Part shown: in pieces, positions 9,395 through 18,463 of the stretch | How the letters are laid out: each line of letters starts with the position of its first letter | Position numbering within the stretch: position 1 is the first letter of the stretch | Assembly: GCA_031390755.1 (NCBI GenBank) | Contig: JANMTS010000041.1 | Location: forward strand, 22,486-86,485 | Direction: 5' to 3' | Length of the DNA stretch: 64,000 nt | From: DATMER01 sp031390755 | Lineage (GTDB): Bacteria; Acidobacteriota; Thermoanaerobaculia; Multivoradales; UBA5704 | The notes under the pieces: model-generated | Seen by the model: only the letters and a program-made list of their open reading frames with translations | Databases searched by the model: none | Told to the model about the DNA's origin: nothing | Position numbers and translations under genes: made by a program

Positions 9395-10789
9395 ATGGAA
9401 GCCGCCGTTTCGCCCACCGCAACCCGCTCTCATGAGCTGCTGGCGGACGCGTTGCGCAGGCTCGTCCGCAACGGCCGCCGGGCGGACATCACGCGGCTCC
9501 TGTCCCACGTCCGGCCCGGCGACATGCCGGCCCTGCTGAGCGGGCTGACCCCCGCCGAACGTCTCCTCGTCTTCCAGGTCGTCACCGAGGACTACCCCGA
9601 CACCGCGGGCGACGTCCTCTCCGACCTCGAAGCCCCCCAGCGCCTGGAGCTGCTCGAGCAGCTCTCGCCGAACGCGATCGCCGCCATCCTCGATTCCGCC
9701 GCGGTGGACGACGCGGTCTACGTGCTCGACTCCCTTCCCGACAGCCTGCGCGAGCGCGTGCTGGAGTTGGTGGACCCCGAGCAGCTCTCCGAGATGCGCC
9801 CCCACCTCACCTACGAGGACGAGACCGCCGGGCGCATCATGGACTCGGAGCTGTTCGCGCTCCCCGGCCCGACCCGGGTGCGCCAGGCCATCGCGGCGAT
9901 CCAGGAGCAGCGGGACGTCGAGATGATCTATTACCTCTACATCGTCGACAGCGACAAGCATCTGCTCGGCGTCACCTCGCTGCGCCAGCTCCTGCTCTCG
10001 CGGCCGGACCAGCGGCTCGACGAGATCATGCAGACCGACGTGATCCGGGTCCACACCGGCACCGACCAGGAGGAAGTCGCGGGCATCGCCTCCCGCCACG
10101 ACCTCCTCGCCGTGCCGGTGGTCGACAGCGAGGACCGCCTCGTCGGCATCGTCACGGTCGACGACATCGTCGACGTCTTCAAGGAGGAGGCGAACGAGGA
10201 CATCCTCCGCATCGCCGGCACCTCCGAGGACGAGCTGCTCCACGCCGAGCGCTCCTGGCGCGTCGCCGGCATCCGCCTCCCCTGGCTGCTGGTCAACCTG
10301 GTGGGCGGCGTGATCACCGGCATGCTGCTGGAGCGCTTCCAGCTCAACTTCAAGGAGGCGCTCTACCTCCTCGCCTTCGTCCCGGTGGTGATGGGGATGG
10401 GCGGCAACAGCGGCACGCAGACCTCGACGATCACCGTCCGCGGCCTCGCCATGGGCCGGCTGGACATCCGGCTCGACAGCATCGCGCACTACCTGTGGCA
10501 GCAGCTCAAGGTCGGCGTCATCCTGGGCGTGTCCACCGGCATGGTGGCCGGCCTGGCGGCGCTGGTGCTGCATCACAGCCCGGTCTACTCGGTGGTCGTG
10601 GGCAGCGCCATGCTCTGCGCGATCGTGGTGGCGTCGATGAACGGGGTGATGATCCCGCTGCTCTTCCAGCGCCTCGGCGTGGACCCGGCCGTGGCCGCCG
10701 GCCCCCAGGTCACCACCAGCAACGACATCACCGGCATCCTGATCTACTTCGGCCTCGCCTCGCTCCTGATCCACTCCCTGGTGAGGTGA
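9395..10789 (+). CDS. mgtE: Magnesium transporter MgtE
   Basis: Mg2+-gated Mg2+ channel/transporter of the inner membrane, 464 aa, the normal family length. In order: an N-terminal helical superhelix domain (residues ~10-130, with LLEQLSPNAIAAIL), a pair of CBS domains (~140-260, ending in VGIVTVDDIVDVFKEEA) that sense cytoplasmic Mg2+, a connecting helix, and five membrane helices from ~290. The pore signature GMGGNSGTQTSTI is at ~335 and the C-terminal NDITGILIYFG block with the conserved Asp is present. ATG at 9395; divergent from the antiporter gene with about 60 bp between them, so the two ion transporters may share a control region, though no operator is evident. Confidence 0.95.
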   Translation: MEAAVSPTATRSHELLADALRRLVRNGRRADITRLLSHVRPGDMPALLSGLTPAERLLVFQVVTEDYPDTAGDVLSDLEAPQRLELLEQLSPNAIAAILDSAAVDDAVYVLDSLPDSLRERVLELVDPEQLSEMRPHLTYEDETAGRIMDSELFALPGPTRVRQAIAAIQEQRDVEMIYYLYIVDSDKHLLGVTSLRQLLLSRPDQRLDEIMQTDVIRVHTGTDQEEVAGIASRHDLLAVPVVDSEDRLVGIVTVDDIVDVFKEEANEDILRIAGTSEDELLHAERSWRVAGIRLPWLLVNLVGGVITGMLLERFQLNFKEALYLLAFVPVVMGMGGNSGTQTSTITVRGLAMGRLDIRLDSIAHYLWQQLKVGVILGVSTGMVAGLAALVLHHSPVYSVVVGSAMLCAIVVASMNGVMIPLLFQRLGVDPAVAAGPQVTTSNDITGILIYFGLASLLIHSLVR

Positions 10790-10827
10790 GTTGATCCCGT
10801 GCCCGTGGTTGATCCCATGAAGATTCC

Positions 10828-11586
10828 ATGGCGCTGATCACGGCCGAGGCGATCCTTCTCGATGTCCGGGATCTCCAGGACCGGGATCGCATCGTCACCT
10901 TCCTCGCCCGCGATCACGGCAAGAAGTCCGGCGTGGCCAAGGGAGCCCGCACCCGCCACAGCCGCTTCGGAGGCCAGCTCCAGCCGCTCGCCAAGGTCCA
11001 CATCACCTGGTTCGAGTCCGAAGGCCGCGATCTGGTCCGCGTCTCGGCCGTGGAGATGGAGCGCAGCGCCCGCCAGCTCCAGGAGGATTTCGACGGCATC
11101 CTGCTCGGCAGCTACCTCGCCGACCACGTCCTCGAATTCGCCCAGGAAGGCGACCCCTCGGATCACTTCTACCGCCTCCTCGACTCGACCCTCGAAGCCC
11201 TGATCGCCGGGGTCGACCGCAACCTCGCCGCCCGCTACTTCGAGACCTGGGCGCTACGGCTGGGGGGAGTCTTTCCCTCGCCCAAGGCCTGTCCCAACTG
11301 CGGCCGGCCCTTCGTGACCGACGATGGAGAAGAAGGGGCCGTGGTTCCGCCCAACGGCGAGACGCTGCTCTGCTTCGACTGCGGAGGCCGGGGAGGCTAC
11401 ATCGCCCGTGCCGAAACCCTGGAGCTGCTGCGCCGCATGGGCCGCGAGGGCCTGACCGCGATCGGCGCCGAAAACCCGCCCTCCGTGCGGACCCTCCGCG
11501 AGGTGGAGGAGATCTGCCTCCGGGTGCGGCGCAACTTCCTCCAGCGCGAGCTGCGGAGCTACGAGGTCATCCAGCAGACGCGGTGA
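10828..11586 (+). CDS. recO: DNA repair protein RecO
   Basis: Recombination mediator that with RecF/RecR loads RecA on SSB-coated single-stranded DNA. The 252-aa protein has the N-terminal OB-fold start typical of RecO (EAILLDVRDLQDRDRIVTF, then GVAKGARTRHSRFGG) followed by the helical domain. A four-Cys zinc site is formed by CPNCG (~154-158) and CFDCG (~182-186), as in the zinc-containing RecO proteins. ATG at 10828, 38 bp after mgtE on the same strand, so the two may be co-transcribed. Nothing unusual; length is normal. Confidence 0.93.
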   Translation: MALITAEAILLDVRDLQDRDRIVTFLARDHGKKSGVAKGARTRHSRFGGQLQPLAKVHITWFESEGRDLVRVSAVEMERSARQLQEDFDGILLGSYLADHVLEFAQEGDPSDHFYRLLDSTLEALIAGVDRNLAARYFETWALRLGGVFPSPKACPNCGRPFVTDDGEEGAVVPPNGETLLCFDCGGRGGYIARAETLELLRRMGREGLTAIGAENPPSVRTLREVEEICLRVRRNFLQRELRSYEVIQQTR

Positions 11587-11698
11587 CGCGCCTGCCAGCG
11601 CGCTGCCTCCGGCGCCGGCAGCCTACTACTCGGGCTACCCGCCGCGCCGACTCCCGTCCGGCCGATCAGAGGCCAGCTCTCGGGCTCCTGCCGTTTTC

Positions 11699-13039
11699 TC
11701 AGAGCGCCCCCGAGATCCCCGCCCAGAAGCTCGACGCTTCGAAGTCCGTGGCGTTCGTGAAGGGTCCGTGCTCGGCCGGATCGCTCGACTCGGTACTGTT
11801 CGTCCGGAACTCCATGGCGTCGAGATTGTCCCGGCAGGTCGTCACATCGCCGCCCGGGGGGCGGTACTTCAGGCTGCAGGAGGGCGAGATGGAGCGCAGG
11901 GTGCCGAAGACCTCGCTGCCCTTGCGGAGGAAGACGGCGGCGAAGTACTTCCCGAAATCCGCGCTGGTACAGCCTGCCGCGCGGACCTTGGCGGTCGTGG
12001 TGAACCAGCACCGTCGCGGAAACTTCCCGGCCTTGGCGCGGTCGTAGGTCGGGGCCGGTTCGTCCGGGCTGAGATCCTTCGGAGCCAGGATGCACGAACC
12101 CCCCGTCAGGCGTTCGCCGCCGCTGTGACCGAACATGATGGCCTCCGCAAGGGGGGTTGCCCCCTGGCCGGACGCCTTCTCGATCTCTCCCATGGGGTCG
12201 GCCGTGATCTGCTTCGTTCCCGGATAGAACCGGGGGAGCGAGAGCAGCGTCTGGACATCCACGTTCGGGTGGAAGTTCATGCGCAGGCTGCTTCCCGTGG
12301 TCGCCGTGAGATTGGAGAGATCGAACGTGTCTCCGATCTGGAGATACTTCTCGTAGTGGGTCTGGAAGTCCTCGGGAGGAGTTGCGTACCCCGCCGTCTT
12401 CATGGCGAGCGGCTTGATCCCGACCCAGTTCAGGGCGTTGGACTTGACCTTCGCGGGGAGCTGGCCGAGGCGGTCTTCGGCGGAATCGACGGTGGCCGTG
12501 CTGCCGTCGATCTTCCAGCGGGCGAGGCTCGCCGGAGTCCGGGAGAGCGGGGGAGCGTTGCGGCCCTGCAGCACGGCCGCGGCGGCGTGATCGGCTTCGC
12601 GCTCCGAGGCGTCGCCCGGCGAGGACACGGTGAGCCGGGTCTGCAAGGCCTGAGGCCGGCCCCCCTGCTGGACGACGTGGGCGAATTCATGGGCCAGCAG
12701 CTCGAGACCGGAACGGCTGTTCGGCTGATACTGACCGGCCCCGAAGACGACGTCATGGCCGACCGTGTACGCTCGGGCCTGGACCTGGCGCGCGGACTCC
12801 GCGGCCAGGGAGTCTGAGTGAATGCGCACGCGGCCGAAGTCGTGGCCGAAGCGCGACTCCAGAAGAGACCGCGTCTCGCCGGTGGGGGGCTGGCCGGGAG
12901 AGCGGAGAACCTGCTGGACGAGCGGGGGAGCCTGCGCGAGCGGATTCCCGGAAGGCGTCGCCGAAGAGCGCTGCGCCGGAGTCGCCGATGGTTTGGGCCT
13001 GGCCTTCGCCTTGACGGGTGTCCGCTCGACCGTGGACAT
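11699..13039 (-). CDS. DUF4157 (eCIS-core) domain protein, lone copy
   Basis: 446-aa protein. Residues ~55-130 form a DUF4157 domain: RSLLESRFGHDFGRVRIHSD, an Ala-rich stretch with AYTVGHDVVFGAGQY, then the metalloprotease-like HExxH motif in LLAHEFAHVVQQGG. This domain is best known from proteins associated with extracellular contractile injection systems and from putative toxins. The remainder (~170-446) is Ser/Thr/Cys-bearing sequence I do not recognise; it could be an effector or secreted enzyme domain. The reading frame is open far upstream, but ATG at 13039 is preceded by GGGAGGGAG at good spacing and begins with the usual Pro/Ala-rich leader, so I place the start there. No sheath, baseplate or tube genes lie in the window. 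Divergent from the ABC exporter operon. Confidence 0.8.
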   Translation of the reverse strand: MSTVERTPVKAKARPKPSATPAQRSSATPSGNPLAQAPPLVQQVLRSPGQPPTGETRSLLESRFGHDFGRVRIHSDSLAAESARQVQARAYTVGHDVVFGAGQYQPNSRSGLELLAHEFAHVVQQGGRPQALQTRLTVSSPGDASEREADHAAAAVLQGRNAPPLSRTPASLARWKIDGSTATVDSAEDRLGQLPAKVKSNALNWVGIKPLAMKTAGYATPPEDFQTHYEKYLQIGDTFDLSNLTATTGSSLRMNFHPNVDVQTLLSLPRFYPGTKQITADPMGEIEKASGQGATPLAEAIMFGHSGGERLTGGSCILAPKDLSPDEPAPTYDRAKAGKFPRRCWFTTTAKVRAAGCTSADFGKYFAAVFLRKGSEVFGTLRSISPSCSLKYRPPGGDVTTCRDNLDAMEFRTNSTESSDPAEHGPFTNATDFEASSFWAGISGAL

Positions 13040-13138
13040 GACACGCTCCCTCCCTGGGACTGGTCCCTTTACCTGCTCGATACGCAGATCGAGATCGGAA
13101 CCCGCCACGTTGGCTCCCGTTGATGAAAGGATGCGCCG

Positions 13139-13858
13139 ATGGATCAGGGCTCGGCAGCCGGCGTCTTCGAGGCCGAAGGCATCACCAAGGTGTACCGCAT
13201 GGGCGAGGTCGAGGTCCACGCCCTGCGCGGCGTCGACCTCACGCTGCGCGAAGGCGAGCTGCTCGTGCTGCTGGGACCGTCCGGCAGCGGCAAGTCCACG
13301 CTGCTCAACATCCTGGGCGGCCTGGACGTGCCCAGCGCGGGCCGCGTCCGCTACCGGGGCGAGGATCTGACCACGGCCGGCGAGCACCGGCTCACGATGT
13401 ACCGCCGGCATCACGTGGGCTTCGTCTTCCAGTTCTACAACCTGATCCCCAGCCTCACGGCGCGGGAGAACGTGACCCTGGTCACCGAGATCACCGACAA
13501 CCCCATGAAGCCGGAGGAGGCGCTCGCCATGGTGGGGCTCGCCGACCGCATGGATCACTTTCCGGCCCAGCTCTCCGGCGGCCAGCAGCAGCGGGTCGCG
13601 ATCGCCCGGGCCATCGCCAAGCGGCCGGACGTGCTGCTCTGCGACGAGCCCACCGGCGCGCTCGACATCTCGACCGGCATCGTGGTGCTGGAGGCGATCG
13701 ACACCGTGAGCCGCGAGCTGGGCACGTCCGTCGTCGTCATCACCCACAACGCCGCCATTGCGGACATGGCCGACCGGGTGGTGTCCATGGCGGACGGCCG
13801 CATCGCCGACGAACGCCGCATCGAGCGGCGGCTCAATCCCCGCGAGCTGGTCTGGTAG
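13139..13858 (+). CDS. ABC transporter ATP-binding protein (MacB/LolD-type)
   Basis: 239-aa cytoplasmic ATPase of an ABC exporter of the MacB/LolD/DevA family. Walker A GPSGSGKST (~46-54), Q-loop region QFYNLIPSLTARENV, signature LSGGQQQR (~144-151), Walker B VLLCDEPTG (~164) and the H-loop VITHN are all intact. It is the first gene of a three-gene operon with the FtsX-type permease and a HlyD adaptor, which together would form a tripartite envelope exporter. The start ATG 13139 gives a normal N-terminus for the family. Substrate cannot be deduced. Confidence 0.92.
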   Translation: MDQGSAAGVFEAEGITKVYRMGEVEVHALRGVDLTLREGELLVLLGPSGSGKSTLLNILGGLDVPSAGRVRYRGEDLTTAGEHRLTMYRRHHVGFVFQFYNLIPSLTARENVTLVTEITDNPMKPEEALAMVGLADRMDHFPAQLSGGQQQRVAIARAIAKRPDVLLCDEPTGALDISTGIVVLEAIDTVSRELGTSVVVITHNAAIADMADRVVSMADGRIADERRIERRLNPRELVW

Positions 13859-13882
13859 CCGGGTCTGGCAGGCAGAACGATC

Positions 13883-16249
13883 ATGATCTCCGCGCTCGAC
13901 CGCAAGCTGCTCCGCGACCTCTGGCGGATCAAGGGCCAGGCCCTGGCCATCGCGCTGGTGATCGGCTCGGGCGTCTGCATGTTCGTGATGTACCAGAGCA
14001 CGTTCGACTCGCTGAGCTTCACGCTGCGGTCCTACTACGACGACCAGCGCTTCGGCGAGATCTTCGCCGCGGCCAAGCGCGCGCCGCAGAGCCTGCTGGC
14101 GCGGATCTCGGACCTGCCGGGCGTGGCCCGCGCCGAGACGCGCGTGGTGGCCGGGGTGACGCTCGACATCCCCGGCATGGACGAGCCCGCCATGGGCCGG
14201 CTGGTCTCCGTGCCGTCGCGCGGCCGGCCGATCTTGAACGACGTCTTCCTGCGCCGCGGCCGGTGGGTCTCCCCGGACCGGCCCGACGAGATCGTGATCA
14301 GCGACTCCTTCGCCGGCCGCAACGGCCTGGAGCCGGGGGACACGCTCACCGCGGTGCTCAACGGCACGCGGCGCAAGCTGCGGATCGTGGGGATCGGCCT
14401 GTCGCCCGAGTACATCTACAGCATCCGCCAGGGCGACCTGATGCCCGACCCGAAGCGCTTCGGCATCCTGTGGATGGACCGCAAGGCGCTGGCCGCGGCC
14501 TTCGACCAGGAGGGGAGCTTCAACGACGTGTCGCTCAAGCTGGTGCCGGGCGCGCGGGAGGAGGACGTCACCGCGGCGCTCGATCACCTGCTGGAGCCCT
14601 ACGGCGGCCTCGGCGCGGTGCCGCGCTCGCTCCAGATCTCCCACTGGTATCTCTCCAACGAGCTGCGCCAGCTCCAGAACATGGGCCGGACGCTGCCGCT
14701 GCTGTTCCTGTTCGTCGCCGCCTTCCTGCTCAACGTGGTCATGGCGCGCACCGTCGCCGTGCAGCGCGAGCAGATCGCCGCGCTCAAGGCGAACGGCTAC
14801 GCGAACCGCACGCTGGGCCTGCACTACGCCAAGCTCGGGTTCCTGGTGGCCGCGGCCGGGATCGTGATCGGCGCGGTCGGCGGCTACTTTCTCGGGCTCG
14901 ACGTGACGCGGATGTACACCGAGATCTTCAACTTCCCGGTGCTCAGGTACGAGGTGCCGCCGTCGCGCGTGCTCCAGGCCGCGGGCGTGGCCCTGGGCGC
15001 GGCGCTGCTCGGCGTGCTGGGCGCGGTGCGCCGGGTCGCGGCCCTGCCGCCCGCCGAGGCGCTGCGCCCCGAGGCGCCGTCGGGCTACCGGGAGACGCTG
15101 CTGGAACGCCTCGGGCTCGGCCGGTATCTCTCGCCGCCGGCCCGCATGATCCTGCGCAATCTGTCCCGGAGGCCGGTGCGGACGTTGATCGCGGTCGGCG
15201 GCATCGCCGCCGGCTGCTCGCTCATCATGATGGGCAACGCGATCCGCGACGCGATCGTCGGCCTGATGGACGAGCAGTTCGGCGTCGTCATGCTCCAGGA
15301 TGTGACCGTGACCTTCACCGAGCCGGCCTCGGCCCGGGCGATCCACGAGCTTGCCCGCATGCCCGGGGTCACGGCGGTGGAGCCGCTGCGCACGGTCTCG
15401 GCCCGCGTCCTTCATGGCCAGCGCTCGCGCCGGATCGCGCTCCAGGGCCTGCTGCCGGACGCCCGGTTGAACCGGGTGGTCCACGCGGACGGCGAGCTGG
15501 TCCACCTGCCGGAGAACGGGCTGGTGATCTCCGTGTCGCTCGCCGACCTGCTGGACGCCCGGCCCGGCGACGAGCTGATCGTGGAGGCGCTCGAAGGCGC
15601 GCGGCCGGTGCGCCGGATGCGCGTCGTCGAGGTGGTCGACCAGCACCTGGGAACCTGGGCCTATCTGCGGATCGACAGCCTTCAGCGGATGATGATGGAC
15701 GGCCGGGCCGTGTCGGGCGCCTTCCTGCAGGTCGAGCCGTCGCAGGCGGACGAGCTCTACCGCCGGCTCAAGGAGACGCCGCGGGTCTCCGCGGTGAGCC
15801 GCAAGCAGGCGGCGATCGACAGCTTCCGCGACGTCCTGGCCAAGAATCTGAACGTCCTGGTCTTCTTCTTCTCCCTGTTCGCGACCATCATCGCGTTCGG
15901 GGTGGTCTACAACAGCGCCCGGATCTCGCTCTCGGAGCGCAGCCGGGAGCTGGCGAGCCTGCGGGTGCTGGGCTTCCGGCGCTCGGAGATCTCCTTCATC
16001 TTCCTCGGGGAGCTGGCGATCGTCACGCTGATCGCGCTGCCCGTGGGCTTTGCCCTGGGCTGGGGCCTCTCGGCCCTGGTCCTCAAGTCCTTCGCCACCG
16101 AGCTGTACCGGTTCCCGATGATCGTCACCCGCCAGGCCTTCGCCGCCGCGGGCATGACCGTCGTCCTCTCCGCACTGGTCTCGGGCCTGGCGGTGCGCCG
16201 CCAGCTCGACCGGCTCGACCTGATCGCCGTGCTCAAGACGCCGGAGTGA
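13883..16249 (+). CDS. ABC transporter permease with two FtsX domains
   Basis: 788-aa inner membrane permease partner of the ATPase 24 bp upstream. Layout: one N-terminal membrane helix (~18-40), a large periplasmic domain, a block of three helices around 270-390 (first FtsX domain), another helix near 430 (RTLIAVGGIAAGCSLIMMG), a second periplasmic domain, and a C-terminal three-helix FtsX domain starting near NVLVFFFSLFATIIAFGVV. This duplicated arrangement is typical of permeases that work as mechanotransmitters with an adaptor protein rather than classical importers. ATG at 13883. The next gene (HlyD-like) starts 9 bp after the stop. Confidence 0.9.
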   Translation: MISALDRKLLRDLWRIKGQALAIALVIGSGVCMFVMYQSTFDSLSFTLRSYYDDQRFGEIFAAAKRAPQSLLARISDLPGVARAETRVVAGVTLDIPGMDEPAMGRLVSVPSRGRPILNDVFLRRGRWVSPDRPDEIVISDSFAGRNGLEPGDTLTAVLNGTRRKLRIVGIGLSPEYIYSIRQGDLMPDPKRFGILWMDRKALAAAFDQEGSFNDVSLKLVPGAREEDVTAALDHLLEPYGGLGAVPRSLQISHWYLSNELRQLQNMGRTLPLLFLFVAAFLLNVVMARTVAVQREQIAALKANGYANRTLGLHYAKLGFLVAAAGIVIGAVGGYFLGLDVTRMYTEIFNFPVLRYEVPPSRVLQAAGVALGAALLGVLGAVRRVAALPPAEALRPEAPSGYRETLLERLGLGRYLSPPARMILRNLSRRPVRTLIAVGGIAAGCSLIMMGNAIRDAIVGLMDEQFGVVMLQDVTVTFTEPASARAIHELARMPGVTAVEPLRTVSARVLHGQRSRRIALQGLLPDARLNRVVHADGELVHLPENGLVISVSLADLLDARPGDELIVEALEGARPVRRMRVVEVVDQHLGTWAYLRIDSLQRMMMDGRAVSGAFLQVEPSQADELYRRLKETPRVSAVSRKQAAIDSFRDVLAKNLNVLVFFFSLFATIIAFGVVYNSARISLSERSRELASLRVLGFRRSEISFIFLGELAIVTLIALPVGFALGWGLSALVLKSFATELYRFPMIVTRQAFAAAGMTVVLSALVSGLAVRRQLDRLDLIAVLKTPE

Positions 16250-16257
16250 TTGACCCC

Positions 16258-17460
16258 ATGAAATCGACCCCACGAAAAGTCTTGATGATCTCCATTCCCG
16301 CGGCGCTGATCGTCGCGTTCGCCCTGGGGCTGCGTCCCAGCCCCCTGCCCGTGGACACGGCGCCCGCGACCCGCGGGCCGCTCAAGGTGACGCTCGACGA
16401 GGAAGGGGAGACGCGGGTCCGCGACCGCTTCGTGGTCTCGGCGCCGTTCGCGGGCCGCATCCTCCGCGTCGAGCTGGAGCCCGGGGAGCCGGTGCGGGAG
16501 GGCGACGTGCTCGCCGTGCTCCGGCCCGCGGCCCCGGACCTGCTGGACGCCCGCAGCCGCGCCGCCTCCGAAGCCCGGGTGCGCACGGCCGAGGCCGCCC
16601 TGGGCCGCGCCCGCGCCGACCGAGAACGCGCCCGCGCCGAGCTGAGATTCGCCGAGTCGGACCTCGCCCGTTCGTCGGCTCTCGGCAAACAGGGGATCGT
16701 CTCCAAGGAGACCGTGGAGATCGCAGAGCTGGGCGTCGACACCCGGCGCGAGGGGCTCAAGGCCGCCGAGTACGAGATCCAGGTCGCCCAGAGCGAGGTG
16801 GCCGCGGCCCGCGCGAGCCTGCTGGAGGCGGATGATGCCGGAGGAGCCGGCCCGGGCGGCGAATTCGAGGTCCGGTCGCCGGTCGCCGGCTCCGTGCTTC
16901 GGCGGCTCCGGGAGAGCGAGACCGTGGTGCCCGCGGGCGAGCCGCTGATGGAGGTCGGAGACCCGAAGAACCTGGAGATCGTCGCGGATCTTCTCTCGAC
17001 GGACGCCGCGCGGCTCCATCCGGGTCAGCCGGTGGAGATCGAGCAGTGGGGAGGCGGGACGGTGCTTGCCGGACGGGTGAAGCGGATCGAGCCCTCGGGC
17101 TTCCTCAAGATCTCGGCCCTGGGAGTGGAGGAGCAGCGTGTCAACGTGATCGTCGATCTCGCCGGCTCACCCGAAACGCGCGCCGGGCTCGGGGACGGCT
17201 TCCGCGTTGAGGTCCGTGTCGTGGTCTGGGATTCGAAGGACGCGCTCCAGGTTCCCACGAGCGCCCTCTTCCGCGACGAGAAGGGCTGGGCCGCCTACCT
17301 GATGCAGGACGGGAAAGCCGTCCGCCGGAGCCTGGAGGTCGGGCCGCAGAACGACGAGGCGGCCACGATCCTCTCGGGGCTCAAGGAGGGCGAGACGGTG
17401 ATCGTCCACCCGAGCGGGGATATCCACGACGGCGCGGCGGTGAAACGCCGGGAGCTGTAG
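16258..17460 (+). CDS. HlyD/MacA-family periplasmic adaptor protein
   Basis: 400-aa membrane-fusion protein that would link the ABC permease to an outer membrane channel. An N-terminal signal anchor (residues ~8-25, VLMISIPAALIVAFALG) is followed by a lipoyl half-motif (VVSAPFAGRILRVELEPGE), an alpha-helical hairpin rich in Ala/Arg/Glu (~95-190), the second lipoyl half (EFEVRSPVAGSVLRRL) and beta-barrel plus membrane-proximal domains (ALQVPTSALFRDE). ATG at 16258 chosen because it immediately precedes the signal anchor; a longer open frame exists upstream but lies inside the permease gene. Last gene of the operon; a repeat hairpin that could act as terminator follows directly. Confidence 0.9.
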   Translation: MKSTPRKVLMISIPAALIVAFALGLRPSPLPVDTAPATRGPLKVTLDEEGETRVRDRFVVSAPFAGRILRVELEPGEPVREGDVLAVLRPAAPDLLDARSRAASEARVRTAEAALGRARADRERARAELRFAESDLARSSALGKQGIVSKETVEIAELGVDTRREGLKAAEYEIQVAQSEVAAARASLLEADDAGGAGPGGEFEVRSPVAGSVLRRLRESETVVPAGEPLMEVGDPKNLEIVADLLSTDAARLHPGQPVEIEQWGGGTVLAGRVKRIEPSGFLKISALGVEEQRVNVIVDLAGSPETRAGLGDGFRVEVRVVVWDSKDALQVPTSALFRDEKGWAAYLMQDGKAVRRSLEVGPQNDEAATILSGLKEGETVIVHPSGDIHDGAAVKRREL

Positions 17461-17481
17461 GGGCAACCCTTGTGGTTGCCC
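17461..17481. terminator. Palindromic hairpin right after the exporter operon
   Basis: GGGCAACC and GGTTGCCC pair perfectly across a 5-base loop immediately after the HlyD stop codon. No T-run follows, so it is more likely a dispersed palindromic repeat used as an mRNA 3' end than a classical intrinsic terminator. Confidence 0.5.
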
Positions 17482-17506
17482 TCCTTGTAGTTGCCAAATA
17501 CCGCCG

Positions 17507-17572
17507 AGGGCAGGCACAAGGCCTGCCCCTACAGGTCAGAGGGCAGGCACAAGACCTGCCCCTACAGGTCAG
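17507..17572. repeat. Two tandem 33-bp palindromic repeat units
   Basis: Two head-to-tail 33-bp units (17507-17539 and 17540-17572) differ at one base. Each contains the self-complementary core GGGCAGGCacaagGCCTGCCC or its one-base variant, so each unit can fold as a hairpin. The second unit runs over the stop codon of the superoxide dismutase gene. The design (G-rich palindrome with a CAAG loop) resembles the neighbouring hairpin at 17461 and looks like a dispersed REP-like family. Confidence 0.75.
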
Positions 17573-18327
17573 CCCTGCATCTTCATCATGGCCGCGTCGC
17601 GGAACCGCTTGGAGACCACGTCCCAGTCCACGACCTTCGCGAATTCGGCGATGTAGTCCGGCCGGCGGTTCTGGAACTTGAGGTAGTAGGCGTGCTCCCA
17701 GACGTCGATGCCGAGCAGCGGCACATGGCCGGCCGTGATCGGCGAGTCCTGGTTCGGCAGCGTCTCGATGACCAGACCGTCCTTGCCGGCCCAGCTCAGC
17801 CAGGCCCAGCCGCTGCCGAACACGCTCGTGGCCGCCGCGGTGAATTTGTCCTGGAACCCGCTGAACGATCCGAACGCCTTGTTGATCGCGGGTGCCAGCT
17901 CGCCGATGGGAGCGCGGGCGCCATCCTTCTTGAGGCTCGTCCAGAGCATCGTGTGGTTGGCGTGGCCGCCGCCCTGGTTGCGCACCGCCGTCTTCACGTC
18001 GGCCGGCAGCGTGTCCAGCTTCCGCAGCAGCTCGTCGACCGACATCTTGCCGAGATCCGCGTGGCCCGCGACCGCCTTGTTGAGGTTGTTCACGTAGGCC
18101 GCGTGATGCTTGTCGTGATGGATCGTCATGGTCTGCGCGTCGAGATGGGGCTCGAGAGCATCCGCCGCATAGGGGAGCGGCGGCAGCGTGAACGGCCCGG
18201 TCGGCGCCGGAGCGGCTGCCGGGGTTGCGGTCGTCGCGGCCTGGGCGAACGCCAGGCTCTTGCCGCCGATCAGAATGGCTCCGGTACCCATGGCGAAGGT
18301 TTTCAGCGCGTCACGTCGGTCAAGCAT
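17569..18327 (-). CDS. Fe/Mn superoxide dismutase with Tat-type signal peptide
   Basis: 252-aa superoxide dismutase, converting superoxide to H2O2 and O2. The N-terminus MLDRRDALKTFAMGTGA carries a twin-arginine motif followed by a hydrophobic stretch and AFAQA, so the protein is probably exported folded with its metal to the periplasm, unlike the usual cytoplasmic enzyme. The mature domain has all metal-binding blocks: TIHHDKHHAAYVNNL, GGGHANHTMLW, GSGWAWL and GIDVWEHAYYLKF (ligands from His, His, Asp and His). The GGHANH form is commoner in Mn-type enzymes, but metal choice cannot be fixed from sequence. ATG at 18327 is preceded by aaggagg. The 3' end overlaps the tandem repeat at 17507-17572. 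Confidence 0.93.
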   Translation of the reverse strand: MLDRRDALKTFAMGTGAILIGGKSLAFAQAATTATPAAAPAPTGPFTLPPLPYAADALEPHLDAQTMTIHHDKHHAAYVNNLNKAVAGHADLGKMSVDELLRKLDTLPADVKTAVRNQGGGHANHTMLWTSLKKDGARAPIGELAPAINKAFGSFSGFQDKFTAAATSVFGSGWAWLSWAGKDGLVIETLPNQDSPITAGHVPLLGIDVWEHAYYLKFQNRRPDYIAEFAKVVDWDVVSKRFRDAAMMKMQG

Positions 18328-18433
18328 GGGGTTTCCTCCTTGAGGATCGAGACAGGTTCAAGCTCCGCTGCATCGTACCCTGATTCGAGGCAGGAGCGTC
18401 CCGGTCTCATTTCACAGGTCGAGCACGCGGAGC

Positions 18434-18463
18434 CAAGCGCACCGCAAGGCACCGCGCCGCCCA
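18434..18463. repeat. 30-bp dispersed repeat, intergenic copy
   Basis: A 30-bp stretch identical to 21909-21938. This copy lies between the superoxide dismutase and phosphatase-fold genes. The core GCACCGCAAGGCACCGC is itself an imperfect direct repeat. Confidence 0.7.

Noticed and set aside
13120..16257. Open frame upstream of the HlyD adaptor running through the ATPase and permease genes
   Set aside because: Out-of-frame shadow; the adaptor's signal anchor starts at ATG 16258.
13040..16273. Long upstream extension of the DUF4157 frame (to 1524 codons)
   Set aside because: The extension is antisense to the ABC exporter genes; the ATG at 13039 has a strong ribosome site and a typical N-terminus.
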